Assembly (NCBI GenBank): GCA_009760855.2
Contig: WPIO01000034.1
Coordinates: forward strand, 3,841,501-3,905,500
Reading direction: 5' to 3'
Length of the DNA: 64,000 nt
DNA from: Cristatella mucedo
Taxonomy: Eukaryota > Bryozoa > Phylactolaemata > Cristatellidae
Position 1 is the stretch's first letter. Each line of letters begins with the position of its first letter. A model generated the notes under the pieces. It worked only from the letters and a program-made list of their open reading frames with translations, searched no databases and was not told where the DNA came from. Below, in pieces: positions 12,461-25,945 of the stretch. Position numbers and translations under genes: made by a program.

Positions 12461-13654
12461 AAAAAGTGATGACAAAGCATTAAAGTCAATTAGTTTGCCT
12501 TATGAGAAGCCACTGCAGGTGAAAAAGAAGTGGTGCAAAGTTATAATTTGTTGTTCGGCAATTCGGCAATACCGGTAAAGCGGTAAGTCACTGAAGAGAA
12601 AATGCAAGCCGAGGTGCCAAGCTTTGCAACGCATTTACGCTAACCTAGTCGTGCTTGCGGGCTTAGTAAAAAGTGTTCTCACGTTTTTGGAAGGATATCT
12701 CCCTTAATAGCCTTTTACGATAAGAACAGCAGCTAATCAAGCGGGTTCGTTAAGTTGATGCTCGCAATCGGGCGATTCGATATTCGATATTCACTCCGGC
12801 TCGCAGGTCTCCTCTCGTAGACACCGTCATTTGTCGGCTACTTTTTTTGGTCCTAGTTGAACCTACGCTGTTTCAAGAGCAAAGTATTGGGTAAGACAAT
12901 TTGTCTCGTTAGATTGGTAAATATTTTAACCGGCCTGGCGGTGTATTTCGCCTGTCTGCGATCTTTCAAAAAGCTGCATTTATGCAATCTTGCCGTTTAA
13001 TCTCCGCACTTAGCTTCACCGATATCTCTCGTCGGTTCACTCGCGCTACTAAATTGGCGACTCTTTCGCAGGGGTGCGTGTATTGAGCGCAGCAGTTGCC
13101 GCGCACTACTTGCTCCTAGCGGAGCTCACACACACTGGCAATAATCACGCGATACGCTGTACCTCGTAGCGTGCTCTCCAGCCATTTAAGGAACGTGAGT
13201 TAAGCTAATGCCCAGTGCAATGAGCAGTACAGTACGCTCAATTTCACAAAATAGTTGATTTCAGCAATTTGAATTTTCTGCTTGTGGACTGAGGATTTAG
13301 TTTAGGTAGGCTCGCATTTGCACGAATAATTTTATTTTCATTACAAGTTATTTTCATAGTGGTCCTCGTGTCTATGTACATATGATCGTTTTCCAATTGC
13401 ATTGAGTAGCTCTAATAAAAGTGCGAACCTTGATCAGAAGAATCTGTTTAAGAAGAAATTAAACCGCTCTAAGAATATGAAAAATTAGGACATATTGCAT
13501 TGTATCGCATACTATAAAATCCTTCAAAGCACTAGCACTGTTCTAATGAGTATGCATGCATTCAAGGCGATTTCACACAGAATTGGCTTCGGTTAATGAC
13601 AAGTTCTACCTACATCTAAATTCATAGGGGGGTAATAATCAATTGCACCCCAAT
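12461..13654. other. Intergenic, no gene recognised
   Basis: No long open frame on either strand and no recognised repeat. Confidence 0.45.
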
Positions 13655-13810
13655 TCTGCCCAGGGGTTAAGGCGCATGCCTTTGATGACCGAGGTCAAGA
13701 TGTATGCATTGGATGGCCTATGTCGTGAGGTCGAGCCCTGCGACATATGTGAAGCGCCTGGATAGAGATTATGTTCTCTTGTGGCGTTATGCAATTAATT
13801 TATTTATTTT
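13655..13810 (+). mobile_element. SINE family B (tRNA-derived, LINE-like tail)
   Basis: Head with GGGGTTAAGGCGCATGCC and a B-box-like GGTCGAGCCC, then a tail TGTGAAGCGCCTGGATAGAG followed by TTCTCTTGTGGCG. The tail matches the 3' end of the L2-like LINEs in base order. Confidence 0.85.
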
Positions 13811-14978
<1,168 letters not shown>

Positions 14979-15776
14979 GCATTCAAGCTAACTTACTTGT
15001 GCTTAACCAAGAATGTTTGGTGATTAATGGTTCTCTTAAAGCTAGATTGTCGCTAATATTACCACTTTTATTGGGTATACAAATCAAACTTCCACAAGGA
15101 GTCAGGATACGATGAGGCTCTAAGTAGGTCTTTAAATCTCAAAAAGCGGTTTGTCCAATTTACCAAATGTATTCCCCAACTATTTGTTGAGCTTCAAATA
15201 GAAGTTAAATTTCACTTTGACTATAAATGACAATAAACAATTTCTTGGCTCTTTTACTTAGCTGAACAGCTACAGTAGCATCAGCCTCTCTGTAATCCAT
15301 TTTACTTTCAGCACGATGCGCTGAAGACTCGTTGTATTCACTGGCACGAGTTTTGGTGCTGCCGCACTTGCAAGGCTCTTTTGCGATACCCATTCTGAGG
15401 CTTCGCTTCTCCCACTCGCTTTTCGCTACTTTCTGAATACGGTCCTTTTTGCATTGCTTATCTCTCCAGGTGCTGATCTCACGATTCTGAGCAGGTCAAC
15501 CGGATCTTGATGGAAAACTGGGGCCGAGGAAGCACTGCTGCTGCTGCTGAACCAACGCTAAGGGGCAAAAGGGCCTGTCATACAGTCTTTGAATTTCTAC
15601 TATGCCATAATTATATAAGAAAGCGAAGTGTCTAGTATAGTTATAGACTATGCGTTTTAAATTATATAGAAATGTACCCTCTCTGACAGGGATGGCCCAT
15701 TTTGCGGCAAGTAAACGGAAAAAGTGTGCGCATTTCTTCAACTTGTTACTAGTTATCTTGACCCTGCAGCCACTTA

Positions 15777-15780
<4 letters not shown>
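14979..15780. other. Intergenic, no gene recognised
   Basis: No coding signal; short frames only. A (CTG)n patch lies near 15536-15550. Confidence 0.4.

Positions 15781-15861
<81 letters not shown>
15781..15861. repeat. (CT)n microsatellite
   Basis: Pure (CT)n, about 80 bp. Confidence 0.98.
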
Positions 15862-15863
<2 letters not shown>

Positions 15864-16851
15864 TCTGATCATTAGAAGCTCATTTTCATAGCAATTATTG
15901 TTTCATCAAGGAAGGGATTTTTTTCCTTGTACGTGCTTTACCGACGATTCTATTGCAAAAACAGTGTGTGCACAGATGTGCAGGATCTTTGGCATAAATT
16001 GTTAATGAAGAAATCGATCGCTCACAACAGCTATGAAATTTCACGCGGGGTACGTCACTGGAGACAAGCTTGTGTGTGTGTGTGTGTGTGTGTATCGTCA
16101 TCGATCGGCCCTCCTTCAGCAATGGCAGCCTCTGAATGTCTGATCGATTTCCTTTGTCCTCGACCCATCCAGTGCCTCTATCAAGTAAGGGCCAGTAAAA
16201 CCGCCAAGTGCACAGTGTCAGAACTCTTGAGAAGCCAGATTAACCTGCGCTCTCTTGTACAAGTGTCTGTTCATAGCCAGGAGTGTTCGCTGCCCCGCTG
16301 GACCGCTGGATCCGCTGCCGTCCAAAAGAAGCTGGTCGAAATCACCTGCATCAACTGTTCTGACACCTCTGTCGCTTCGCGTTCCGACGTAAGTTGCGGT
16401 TAATGAAACTTGCTTAGCGTTGCTTTGCATGAGCTCGATCGATCCTTAGCGGCTGATAGACTGGGCGCAGGCTCTTCTTGGAGAGCGCTTTCTAATCTAG
16501 TTAATGTGCTAATTTCTAATCCAATTGATTCTAATGAGATATTTGCGAACCGTCAACGTTCTTTAAAGAGAGCATTTAACAAACAAACAGTTGCAGTTTC
16601 CGTGCAGCTTCCTTCGCTGCCCGACGACGTTCCGCGGCGACTCGCATCGAAAGAAGCGATCGCAGCAGCGGACAGTTCATCCAGTTCATTCGTGTGTCGC
16701 GGAGCAAAACCTACAGCAGCGTGCTGATGGACCTGGCAGTGGCAGCGGCAGCGGCAGCGCTGGGCAACGTGTGCTTGCAGACTTGGCTCGCTTGCCTGGA
16801 GCCACCCCCTCCCCTCTTTCCTCCGTTGCTTCATCATCTCTCCGTCACTTC
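15862..16851. other. Intergenic, with a (GT)n run
   Basis: Contains (GT)n at about 16069-16093 and a GGCAGCGGCAGC patch at about 16735-16760. The frames at 15927-16403 and 16591-17121 are not recognised and partly run into microsatellite. Confidence 0.4.
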
Positions 16852-16852
16852 A

Positions 16853-16941
<89 letters not shown>
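16852..16941. repeat. (CT)n microsatellite
   Basis: (CT)n, about 90 bp. TCACTTCATCATCTCTC-like words flank it on both sides. Confidence 0.97.
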
Positions 16942-16944
<3 letters not shown>

Positions 16945-17880
16945 ACTTCATCATCTCTCTGTTATTTTATCTCTCTGTTACTCTTCTCAACCTACTTCCG
17001 CCGGCATTCCTGTCTCTGTCGACCGAATTCAAGCACCCGAATCCACATCTCATTCAAACGCACGGGGCACTTTGTACTACACTTGCTAGTTCAACCAGGG
17101 ACCGCAAAATATTTTTTCTGAAACGTTGTTGTGCTACATTAGCCAGACTATGACTGCCGAGATATCACTTACGGCTCCTAGATTACCATGGCTCGGGAAC
17201 GTTGATGTCGTAATCTTAGGTCAGGAGGTTTAACGGCCGAAGTCATGTGACCGGTTCTGCTGGATCAGCTCCAGGCTACGCTTCGCGCCTGGTACGAGCT
17301 TCGCGAGCGAATCGAGGCATTAAGCAACGGAAGTTCAGCGATGGTCACGTGGTGGTCAAGAGGGGTGCAGAGGCAGTGAGCTGTTGTGCGCCATTGCTGG
17401 GGTTTCACGCCTGCGATCCTTGGCCGCTGACGCACAGACGGGTCGACGCTATGGGCAAGGACCTGTTAGCTATCGTAAGGGGCGTATGCGCTCTGCTCAT
17501 GTCACTGCCGCGTTCCTTTACCGTCGGCAGACGTGCATGTAATGGTGAGGCACTTATAAGCCGCTAGCCGCTCTGCAAGGCTCGGGGAAATTCGCCGAAT
17601 CGTTCATAAGGCGTCGGCAAGGGCCTAAGTACTACAGTGAGAAGCCGCCGCCGTTTGCAGAAGCTCTCGCATCGAGCAAGCACTGTCTCATGAAGCCGTC
17701 AGTGTCAGTTGGTGTGTGAGATCTTCATTCACCATCTGCATAAACCCTTCTTAGAGAGACACCTCGTTGAAGGACCGGGCAATCTGCCACGTGATGGCAC
17801 CACAGAAAGCCTATTTTAGGTGCAAACGTGTCAAAGTAGACCTAGTACAAGGAAGAAACGAGGGAAGGAGCAATCAACGA
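16942..17880. other. Intergenic, no gene recognised
   Basis: A frame of 106 codons at 17247-17567 shows no recognisable domain. Confidence 0.4.
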
Positions 17881-17985
17881 GCTCTCTCTCTCTTTCTCTT
17901 CCTCTCTCCCTCCCGCTCTCTCTCTCTCTCTCTCTCTTCCTCTCTCTCTCTCTCTTCCCCTCTGTCTCTCCCTCTCTCGTTCTCT

Positions 17986-18061
<76 letters not shown>

Positions 18062-18166
18062 TTCTCTCTCCCTATTTCCCTCTTTCTCTCTATCTCTCTT
18101 TCTCTCTTTCTTCCTCTCTCTTCATCTCTATCCCTCTTCCTCTCTCTCCCTCTTCCTTTCTCTCCC

Positions 18167-18247
<81 letters not shown>
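17881..18247. repeat. Compound (CT)n / CTTCCT array, ~365 bp
   Basis: Polypyrimidine tract of (CT)n broken by TTCC, CCCT and TATTT variants. One strand is nearly free of purines. Confidence 0.95.
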
Positions 18248-19188
18248 GCTTAGCCGTTCGGAACAAACTTGTGGTTCTTGCTGCCTGCCTTTTCAAAGAG
18301 AATAGGAGTGACGTCATTCCATAAGCAAACTTGCTGTAAGCCACTTTAGCGGACACTGCGAGAATGTATGCCGCTGACCATTTTGCTAAATACTTGCAGT
18401 GTTAAGCCCACGCACAAGGAGCGTCAACGGCTGCCATTTAAGGCAGCGGCCGCAGCGGTAGCGGCTGCTGCACATCGATACTTTCGCGGAAACGCAGATT
18501 GTACATGGCAGAAAACCAAGGATTCGGTGCAGTCTTTATTTTTTTTTATCAAATAACGTTTTCCTGGTCAGCTGAGAATTGCACACGAGCCTTAGCCATC
18601 AGCCATGTCAGCAGGGATTCCACAGCGTGACCGGATGTCAGACCGGAAATAAAAGCGGAAGTCATGCACCGGACTGGGGGTCTGTTGGCACGGCAGCGAT
18701 TTGAGGTCGCGAGGCTCGAATTGAGCGAATGCCAAACCAGCCACCAGTATCAGCACGCTGAGTTTCCTGCGATGACATTGCGATTAACGCTATGCAGGTC
18801 GCTCTTTTAGGTTTTACCTTATCTCGCATTTAAGTCTCTTAACCAGTGGCCACAGAACTTGATGAGCACAACAGTCCTCGCCACTGTTACGCTTTTTCGT
18901 TCTCGAAACATCTTGAATTTTTGTTGAGCTATAACAGTCAAGCAATTAACATGCCGTGCAATGTCAATTTTGCCGACGTAAAAACTAGTGAATGGTCCAT
19001 GCGATGCGGTAAAAATAGATGCTCTGCACTAGCATGAAGCAGAAGAGGATCAGCACTAGAATATAGCGAGCCCATTTCCCTTTCTTTCAGTAAAGCTTTG
19101 CGAGCACGACTTGTCGCCTGTCGCCGCGCTTTTATTTTCGTAACCGGTGGCGAGACTCTCGTAGAAGCAGCTTGATAGACGCCATCGA
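18248..19188. other. Intergenic upstream of pseudogene 2
   Basis: No gene recognised. The 5' third of the GAL3ST coding exon (membrane anchor and 5' PAPS loop) is not visible here. Confidence 0.45.
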
Positions 19189-20126
19189 TTAAACTTCCAT
19201 CCTGACTATTTTCGACCGGAAATCGCCAAGCGCACTTTCGCTTACCAGAGCTTCGATGTCATGGCTGCTCACGCGCGGTTCAATTCCAGTGCCGAGGGCG
19301 TCGTGCCGCCGGACACTTTCTTCGTGTCCATCGTTAGAGACCTTGCCGAGCAGATGGAGTCATTCTATAATTATTTCCTCGTCAAATTTTGCCGCACATT
19401 TCGAAACGCTAATAAGAACTTTGACAGTTACCCCTAGAATTTGGATTTTCAGAAGTCCGAGAGTAGATTGTCGAGACTTTCGTCGTACCCGTGGAACGCG
19501 GCGCCGATGCAGTTTCATCAGATCTACGACTTTGGACCGCATATTTATCCGCCTCCTACGAAAAAGCTTGTCGAATCTAAGATAAAAGAAATCGATAGGC
19601 CTTTTTACTTAGTGCTTGTCATGGAGCGGTTGGGCGAAGGCCTCATAATAATGAGGGACATGCTGCGATGGACGACCGAGGACATACTGTATCTGAAAAG
19701 CACCTTCCGCCTAGAAGCGGACAGCAGCAGCCGCAGATTGTCGTCCAGATCGAGGAGCTCAGCTTGAAACGCTTGAAACTTGGGCGACAAGCTGCTGTAC
19801 GACCACTTCAGAGCCAAGATGGACGCCACGATGAGCGAGCACGAGGCGAGGCGTACGTGCAGGCGCGGGTGCGCGAATTGCAGCAGCGTCTCGCGGCTTT
19901 TCGCGAGCGCTGCGTTGACGGTACGATCAGCAAGACGCACTGGGCTGGTGGCGGCGCTCATCAGCTGGTCAAGACCAACTCGCACGTCCTGAGCGAAAGC
20001 GGAAGAAGAATATGCGGCGGCAGTAGCGGATGTCAGCTGACAGCCATGTCTGAAGTTGAGCTTTTCGCGCGTCTGAACGCCTTGCAGCCAGCAGCGTGCG
20101 CAAGGGCGGGAAACTTGAGCGGCTGA
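19189..20126 (+). pseudogene. Gal3st-like: GAL3ST-like pseudogene 2 (subclade A, 5' truncated)
   Basis: Homology starts inside the exon, at the block equivalent to N-F-Y-P...R-P-E-I-A-K-R-T (about 19192). It keeps FDVMAAHARF, the 3' PAPS stretch as SIVRDLAEQMES (P replaced by L) and YFLVKFC. There is then an in-frame TAG at 19435-19437. The same frame resumes with YLVLVMERLGEGL and W-T-T-E-D-I-L-Y-L-K-S and ends at 19767. A frameshift leads into WGDKLLYDHFRAKMDA, and a further one into GEAYVQARVREL and a C-terminus resembling gene 1 (CQLTAMSEVELFARLNAL, ending 20126). The anchor and the 5' PAPS loop are missing, so no working enzyme can be made. Closest by eye to genes 1 and 3. Confidence 0.93.
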
Positions 20127-21250
20127 AAATATGCTTCTACGCCCCCGCCGCAAAAGAGATGCCGAATGAATGAATGAATGGCTTTCGGTAGGCAGTCGCA
20201 GCAGCTAGCAGCGAAATAGCGCGTACGTGGCGCACGACGCGAGCCCAAATGGCGACTGGCGAACAAACATCTGCGCCGCAGGAAATGTCGACGATAAATT
20301 TGAGACGGCGGCCATAATGAACGGACGGTCACAATGAACCGATCGTTCGATCCGGAAAAAATCGCAGAAGAATTAATATCCTATCCGAAGCTTCGCTTTT
20401 CGGAAGCGGCTTCCCTATCAGAAAATATGGCGGTAGCGAATGACAGCAGAAGGTTAGCTGAAGGAGACAGACGGAACTCGTTGCAGGCGGATGCGAAAAC
20501 AGCGCCGATGTCCTCTGCCCAATGAATAATGAGACGTAATTGTAATCGCCACGCCCTTCAGCCTGTGAGTGACACGGAGACGAGTTTCGTGCAGCTTTCA
20601 ATTTCAGCTGGGCCACTGAATTCCAGTTCTTTGTTAAATCCGGGGCATCTACCGCCGTGGCAGGGATCCTAGCAGCTGCTAGCACCTATAGTGTTGAAAA
20701 AGTGTTTGTTCAAATCGCAATATCAGGCGCTGAGGATCGCTTCCGGAGGAGGTCTGACGACTTTCTACGACGTGCAGCATGAATCGGGGGGGGGTGTGGC
20801 AGTCTTGTCATATTTCCTGCAGGAAGATGTATGCACTATTTATTTATATTTAGGCACCGTATAATTAATAAGTCCCTATATCGAGCAGTTTAGGCACCAT
20901 AGACTGAGCATCGAGCAGGCAATGGCCACCTAGTGCTGGTCAGCTCGTGGTCGTGCGGTTTGCTCCAATATATTAATAACGGTAATAATAATCACACTGG
21001 CAGAAATAGCATAACGTGTAGAGGGCGTGGAAATAGCGGCGTGCCACGCTGGAAAAGCTACAGGTGCATATCGAGCAGCAGAACTGGGACAGAATGCCAT
21101 CGTCTTCTCGGCTCGGCGTCCTCCACTTCGTCCCTGCTGAGCTGCGCCAGCGGCATGTGCGCATGTACGCACTCGCTCCTCGCTCGAACCGCTGCACTCG
21201 CACGCACACGTTTTAGCTCTTTGTGACGAATTTGGCAAATTTTATCTTTC
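20127..21250. other. Intergenic, no gene recognised
   Basis: Contains a short (TGAA)n run near 20162-20178 and a G-run near 20786. No coding family was recognised. Confidence 0.4.
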
Positions 21251-21255
21251 GCTCC

Positions 21256-21297
<42 letters not shown>

Positions 21298-21757
21298 CTT
21301 CTCTGTCTGTCTGTCTCTGTCTCTGTCTCTGTCTGTCCGTCTGACTCTGTCTCTCTCTCCTTCGCTCTCTCGCTCTCTCTCCGTCTCTCTCTCTCTGTCT
21401 GTCTGTCTGTCTGTCTCTGTCTCTGTCTCTGCCTCTGTCCCTGTCTCTGTCTCTGTCTCTGTCTCTGTCTCTGTCTCTGTCTCTGTCTCTGTCTCTGTCT
21501 CTGTCTCTGTCTCTGTCTGTCTCCGTCTCTCTCTCTCTCTGTCTGTCTGTCTGTCTGTCTGTCTCTGTCTCTGCCTTTGTCTGTCTGTCTCTGTCTCTGT
21601 CTCTGTCTCTGTCTCTGTCTCTGTCTGTCTCTGTCTCTGTCTCTGTCTCTGTCTCCGTCTCTGTCTCTGTCTCTGTCTCTCTGTCTCTCTGTCTCTCTTT
21701 CTCTCTCTCCATGCTCTCTCTCTCTCTCTCTGTCTCTTTCTCTCTTTGTCTCTTTCT
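21251..21757. repeat. Compound (CT)n / (CTGTCT)n array, ~505 bp
   Basis: A core of the hexamer CTGTCT in long perfect runs (21420-21515 and 21590-21680), with CTGT tetramers and flanking (CT)n. It has a higher-order structure of alternating hexamer, tetramer and dimer blocks. Confidence 0.96.
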
Positions 21758-22456
21758 CATATATATCCAGAGCACTAATAATATCGGCAGTCACTACTGT
21801 AGCTGCAACTGCGAGTCTCAGACAAAATTCACGAAATTTTCCAGCCCTGCAAAGGCTACAGCATTTCGGCGCAACCTAAGCGCTCGTGGTCGCCTTCCGC
21901 TTTCGGTTCATTTAGCTTGGCTCACATTCACTGATTGTGGCGAAATTTTCGGAAACTGAAGTTCTGATTGGCCTCGCACATAGAAGCTGTCTAAGCTTAA
22001 ATCTGTAAAAGTTCATCTCAGAGTTATGTCCACAGTGCGTAAAAAACCGCGTGCTTACGGACATTTAATACGCTCCACTTGTGCTCGCACTCATGTCGGC
22101 GTTCATATGGGCATCTGTTTTTTGGATGGCCCATACTCCCGCATATTATATAATATCAAATATTATAGCTCCCGCATAGTTTCATATTACAGCTTCGTCG
22201 GCTCTTCGATGGCTATTGATGCTATTCAGGACTGTCCATCCTTTCCAGCATATGTAAAGTGCTTAGAAATATATCTACTTTTCATATAGAGTGCGATACA
22301 AACGTATCGTCATCACCAGATTAGGTACAGGCCTGATATCATTTTGTTTAGTACGATTTCGATTCATGCGCATTCCTGGACGACGCGCCTCCTCTGCCGG
22401 AACTAGCGAACGTTCGGGTGTCTTTGTTTCGGGAAGCCCAGACGAACGAACGAGCG

Positions 22457-22458
<2 letters not shown>
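21758..22458. other. Intergenic, no gene recognised
   Basis: Nothing recognised. A short LINE-tail-like GTAAAGTGCTTAGAAAT lies at about 22255, too short to call. Confidence 0.4.

Positions 22459-22511
<53 letters not shown>
22459..22511. repeat. (GA)n microsatellite
   Basis: (GA)n of about 50 bp, preceded by CGAA/CGAG tetramers. Confidence 0.97.
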
Positions 22512-22516
<5 letters not shown>

Positions 22517-22895
22517 GAGACGCATTTTCTGCATCTCTTGCACTGTAGCTCGCCGAAATGCTCGTACTCACTTGAGCACTGCTGAAATGTTGGCGCGCAA
22601 TTGTTGCAAACAAGCAGCAACGGCTTCCGAGTCGTAGCAGAACGCTTGTTGCTAGAAGCGCTCGTAACTACGTAACGTGCGTAACGTCTCAGCCGACGCG
22701 TGAGGAATACGACGCGGTGACGCTGCCGAGCAGCACGTAATAGCAGCACGTGATGCACGCACGTGATGCCGACAGCGGCGGAACACGGCAGCGAGCGAAG
22801 AGGTGTTCCCAGACCCTCAGATAACAAATCCATACCCATAAGGCTGTTTTTAGGCCACTCATTAAGAAGTCAATAAGAAATTCACTAGACACTCG
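22512..22895. other. Intergenic, CpG-containing
   Basis: Has repeated CACGTGATG/CACGTAATAG words near 22733-22770. No gene recognised. Confidence 0.35.
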
Positions 22896-23450
22896 GGAAA
22901 CGTGGACAACTTCTGCCCAGTCTCACCGTCTCCACTCCTGTCGAATACATTGGAACGAGTAGTGCTACGCAAAATAAACCCTTAAATCGAAATACGTTAC
23001 CTAGCATATACCTAGCAAGTTTCTGCTCGATTGTAGAGCAAACCACTCTGCGCACGCAGTTCAGCTTGGAGTGCTTTATGACTCTCTCAGGGATACGGAC
23101 CTGTGACCCGCGACCTCTCAGGAATGCTGACCCGTGACCTCTCAAGGATGCTGGCCTATGTGGAGTCACTCTTGTAGTTCTACTGGGTTTCACGGAAGCT
23201 TCCTCGTACAATTGATCACCAAATCCTTCCTTATTGATTGCCTACCGTTTCGCCTCGGCATCGCACGCACTGTCCAGCAGTGATTTATGTCTTATCTCGA
23301 AAGACTTCAGTGAGCTCTAGGCTTCAACTGCCAGTGGTCATCCAGTCGAGGCTTCAAGTTCTATACAAACGACACACGTTTGCAGCTCGCATTGCTGACA
23401 TTCGCCCGTGGAATCTCTTGTTGAATAGCAATACAAACAACATATTAATA
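22896..23450 (+). mobile_element. Strongly decayed L2-like LINE, RT fragment
   Basis: In translation it recalls the block N-Y-R-P-V-S...L-L-S-x-T-L-E-R-V-V of the copy at 10.8 kb (here around 22905-22965), followed by I-E-I-R-Y-L-A. Many stops and indels follow. A tract near 23095-23150 holds a GACCCGYGACCTCTCARGGATG-like duplication. Low certainty on the 3' limit. Confidence 0.55.
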
Positions 23451-23517
23451 GTTGAATATTAATATTAATGGTTGAATATTAATATTAATAGTTGAATATT
23501 AATATTAATAGTTGAAT
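23451..23517. repeat. 20-bp tandem repeat, ~3.4 copies
   Basis: Unit GTTGAATATTAATATTAATA at 23451, 23471 and 23491, then a partial copy. The spacing is exact. Confidence 0.95.
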
Positions 23518-24188
23518 ACCAACGCAAAGTGGCAACGGGAAAACTTACATTCAGAGACAGAAAACACGAAGAGTAACTTTAAAACGGTCTGATCGTTATG
23601 TCTCCTGTAGCCCGTGGGCAGAATCTATGAGGACAGCTCGGAGGCCTAGTTGTGACCAGGTACGAATTTAGCCCGACCGTCCAGTTCAGAGTACAAAGCA
23701 TGCACCTACGGCGAGTCTCGCTGTATGTTCTGTCGCCAGGTAGCTTGGCCTGCGGGCGCTTGAAGAGTGGGGCGACGCTCGCGGTGGGCGGCACGCCCCA
23801 CTGGTCCATTATTAGTGCGCTTGAGTTCGTTACTATATTCAGAGTTAATACGGCAACACCTCAGTCACGGCGGACATCACAGTCCGACGCTCATCTTGTG
23901 ATGGAGATATGTGCTCGGTACGGGAAGTCGTTGCGGTGGGCCGCATGTGCTTAGTTTTCACCAGCCTCGTGTTCAACCCTTAAGTGTGCTCGTATTTTTA
24001 GGCACGTGGTCCTGCCCAGCTCTCCTGCCAACGGGGCAGTCCGCCGAGCACCAGCGGTTGCATCGCTGCCGCTCGCTAGTTGAGAAATGCTGCATCGTGC
24101 GACGCACAAATCCTCGTTGAGAAGATGGCAAACAGAAAAAGTGACAGGTCCCTGGGCCGTCAACCCTCAGTGACCGCGTACGCGTGGA
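23518..24188. other. Intergenic, no gene recognised
   Basis: A frame of 100 codons at 23652-23954 is not recognised. Confidence 0.4.
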
Positions 24189-24300
24189 TGTAATAATAAT
24201 AACATATTTGATGAAGCGCCCACAGAGAAGTTAATCTCTTTCTAGGCGCTTTACATTTGCTGCAAAGGAAGCACGGCCGAATGGTCAGTGGTTAGTGTGG
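24189..24300 (-). mobile_element. L2-like LINE 3' tail, minus strand
   Basis: AATAATAATAA microsatellite, then the reversed tail (GAAGCGCCCACAGAGAAGTT ... AGGCGCTTTACATTTGCTGC). Only the last ~100 bases of the element remain. Confidence 0.85.
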
Positions 24301-24723
24301 CAGCTTTTGGGCGCTCACTCGCTACTTGTTTGATCGATCAATCCCTCGGCAGCGACGCCGAGTTGTCACGTGTCTCCTGGCGGCCGAAACGCTCCATCGC
24401 GATGCATCGACCAGCAGCCCACTGTGAACAATAGCGTGCAACCAAACGACTCATTACTTCTATTTGAATGAGACTGGGACTGGCAGTTGCGAGCAAAAAC
24501 CAGCGGCGTCGCCTACGAAGCAGGCGACGCGAGACGTTCGTCGTTCCTGCGTCCACCAAGATCTTGCTTGCGCAGGCGCATGGCTCGACGTGTCCAGTTC
24601 GAGGAGCTAGTTACGTCACGCTCCGCCGCTCGATGATGAGCTTAACTGTCCTCGGGGAGGGGGTGACTCTCGGGAGGGAGGCTGCCAGCTGCTACCGCTG
24701 CAGGCTGCTCCGCTGCCCGGCAC
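24301..24723. other. Intergenic, no gene recognised
   Basis: GC-rich, with an unrecognised frame at 24468-24761 that runs into the tandem repeat. Confidence 0.35.
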
Positions 24724-24815
24724 TTCAGCAGTGGCTAGCGACACGATTCAGCAATGGCTAGCGACACGATTCAGCAGTGGCTAGCGACACGATTCAGCAG
24801 TGGCTAGCGACACGG
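24724..24815. repeat. 23-bp tandem repeat, 4 copies
   Basis: Units start at 24724, 24747, 24770 and 24793 and contain CAGCAGTGGCTAGCGACACG. They are nearly identical; one copy has CAGCAATGG. Confidence 0.96.
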
Positions 24816-25829
24816 TCCGCTGGCTGCGCCACTCGGTGCCAGCGTGCTCTCAAAGCAGCCGCACTCACGGCATTTTGGAGTAGCTGCAACTGCGATTTCT
24901 CTTCGGTGCACTAACTCGGGGTTGCGTACGCGCGGCTCCTTTCCTTAACAATTGCAGCCCAGCTCGACGCTAGCCGGCGACCGGCCGGCCACCGGCTAGC
25001 TGGAGGAGACCCTTTTCTCAACGCTAGCCGTCGGGCCCGTAGCTCGAGTCTGTCAAGCCACCCAACCTAGTCCCGGATAGTATCAGCACTGTCTTAGTTC
25101 GCACCCACCGCCTGGTTCACCCGCTGCTGCACTCCGGTACCAAACTTTTCCCAGTTCCCAACCTTCCCAGTACCTCTCCCTTGGCATCAACCTGCTGTTA
25201 CTGCAACACCAGCTGCAGTATCAGCGACAATCGAACGAGTCAATTGAGCTCAGTATATTTACTTAAAACAATGCAACCTCCCAGCTGGTGTCTGGTGTCT
25301 GAAAGCCTCCTGAAAAGGGTGGTTCTTAGATGCCTGTCAGAGGAGATGGCGTCTGCGTCATGGGCGCTGTCTCCGCGTCCTGCTGCCTTTGTGTGACACG
25401 GAAAGCTGCCTCCTAGAACACGGGAAATCGTTGGCCCGATGATGGCCCGTTTAGCATTGAAACTCTCTCAAACAAAAGACGGCAAAGGCAGGCAGCTGCA
25501 TCACGGGAGGGGGTGTTGAGTGTGGGGACGGTCTCGGCTGGGCTCGGTTACAAGTGATGCTGCTGTCCGCGACAAGCCTCTGCTCCAGAGCTCTGGTGCA
25601 GCTTACCTGGCGGTTGTCGTCAGCCAGCGGCCCCACCCGATGACCTGTATATAGGATAGGTCCTTCCGTTTAAAGCTTGAAACCAGCGGTCGCCATTGAA
25701 TGGTCTGGTCCAAGCTGTCTGCGGCCACCGGTGCCCGAGTACTCGGAGTATCGAGAAAACGACAAGGGAACAGTGGACAAAAGGACAATGGATCCCTTTT
25801 CGCTGGGCCGCGATGGTCCAGGAGATAAG
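24816..25829. other. Intergenic, no gene recognised
   Basis: GC-rich at 24800-25080. No coding family recognised. Confidence 0.4.
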
Positions 25830-25945
25830 GTAATGACCAAGGTTGTGGGTTTGAATCCTGCAGTTGGGCTACCCTTTAATGAAAACTGCAAGCGGTGGCG
25901 ATGGGCACTTTTTCCGCTAGACGAATGAGGTTCGTGTTAAATCAA
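25830..25945 (+). mobile_element. SINE family A
   Basis: B-box-like GGGTTTGAATCC, then GCAGTTGGGCTACCCTTTA, CTGCAAGCGGTGGCGAT and a decayed end with GTTAAATCAACTG. Confidence 0.75.
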
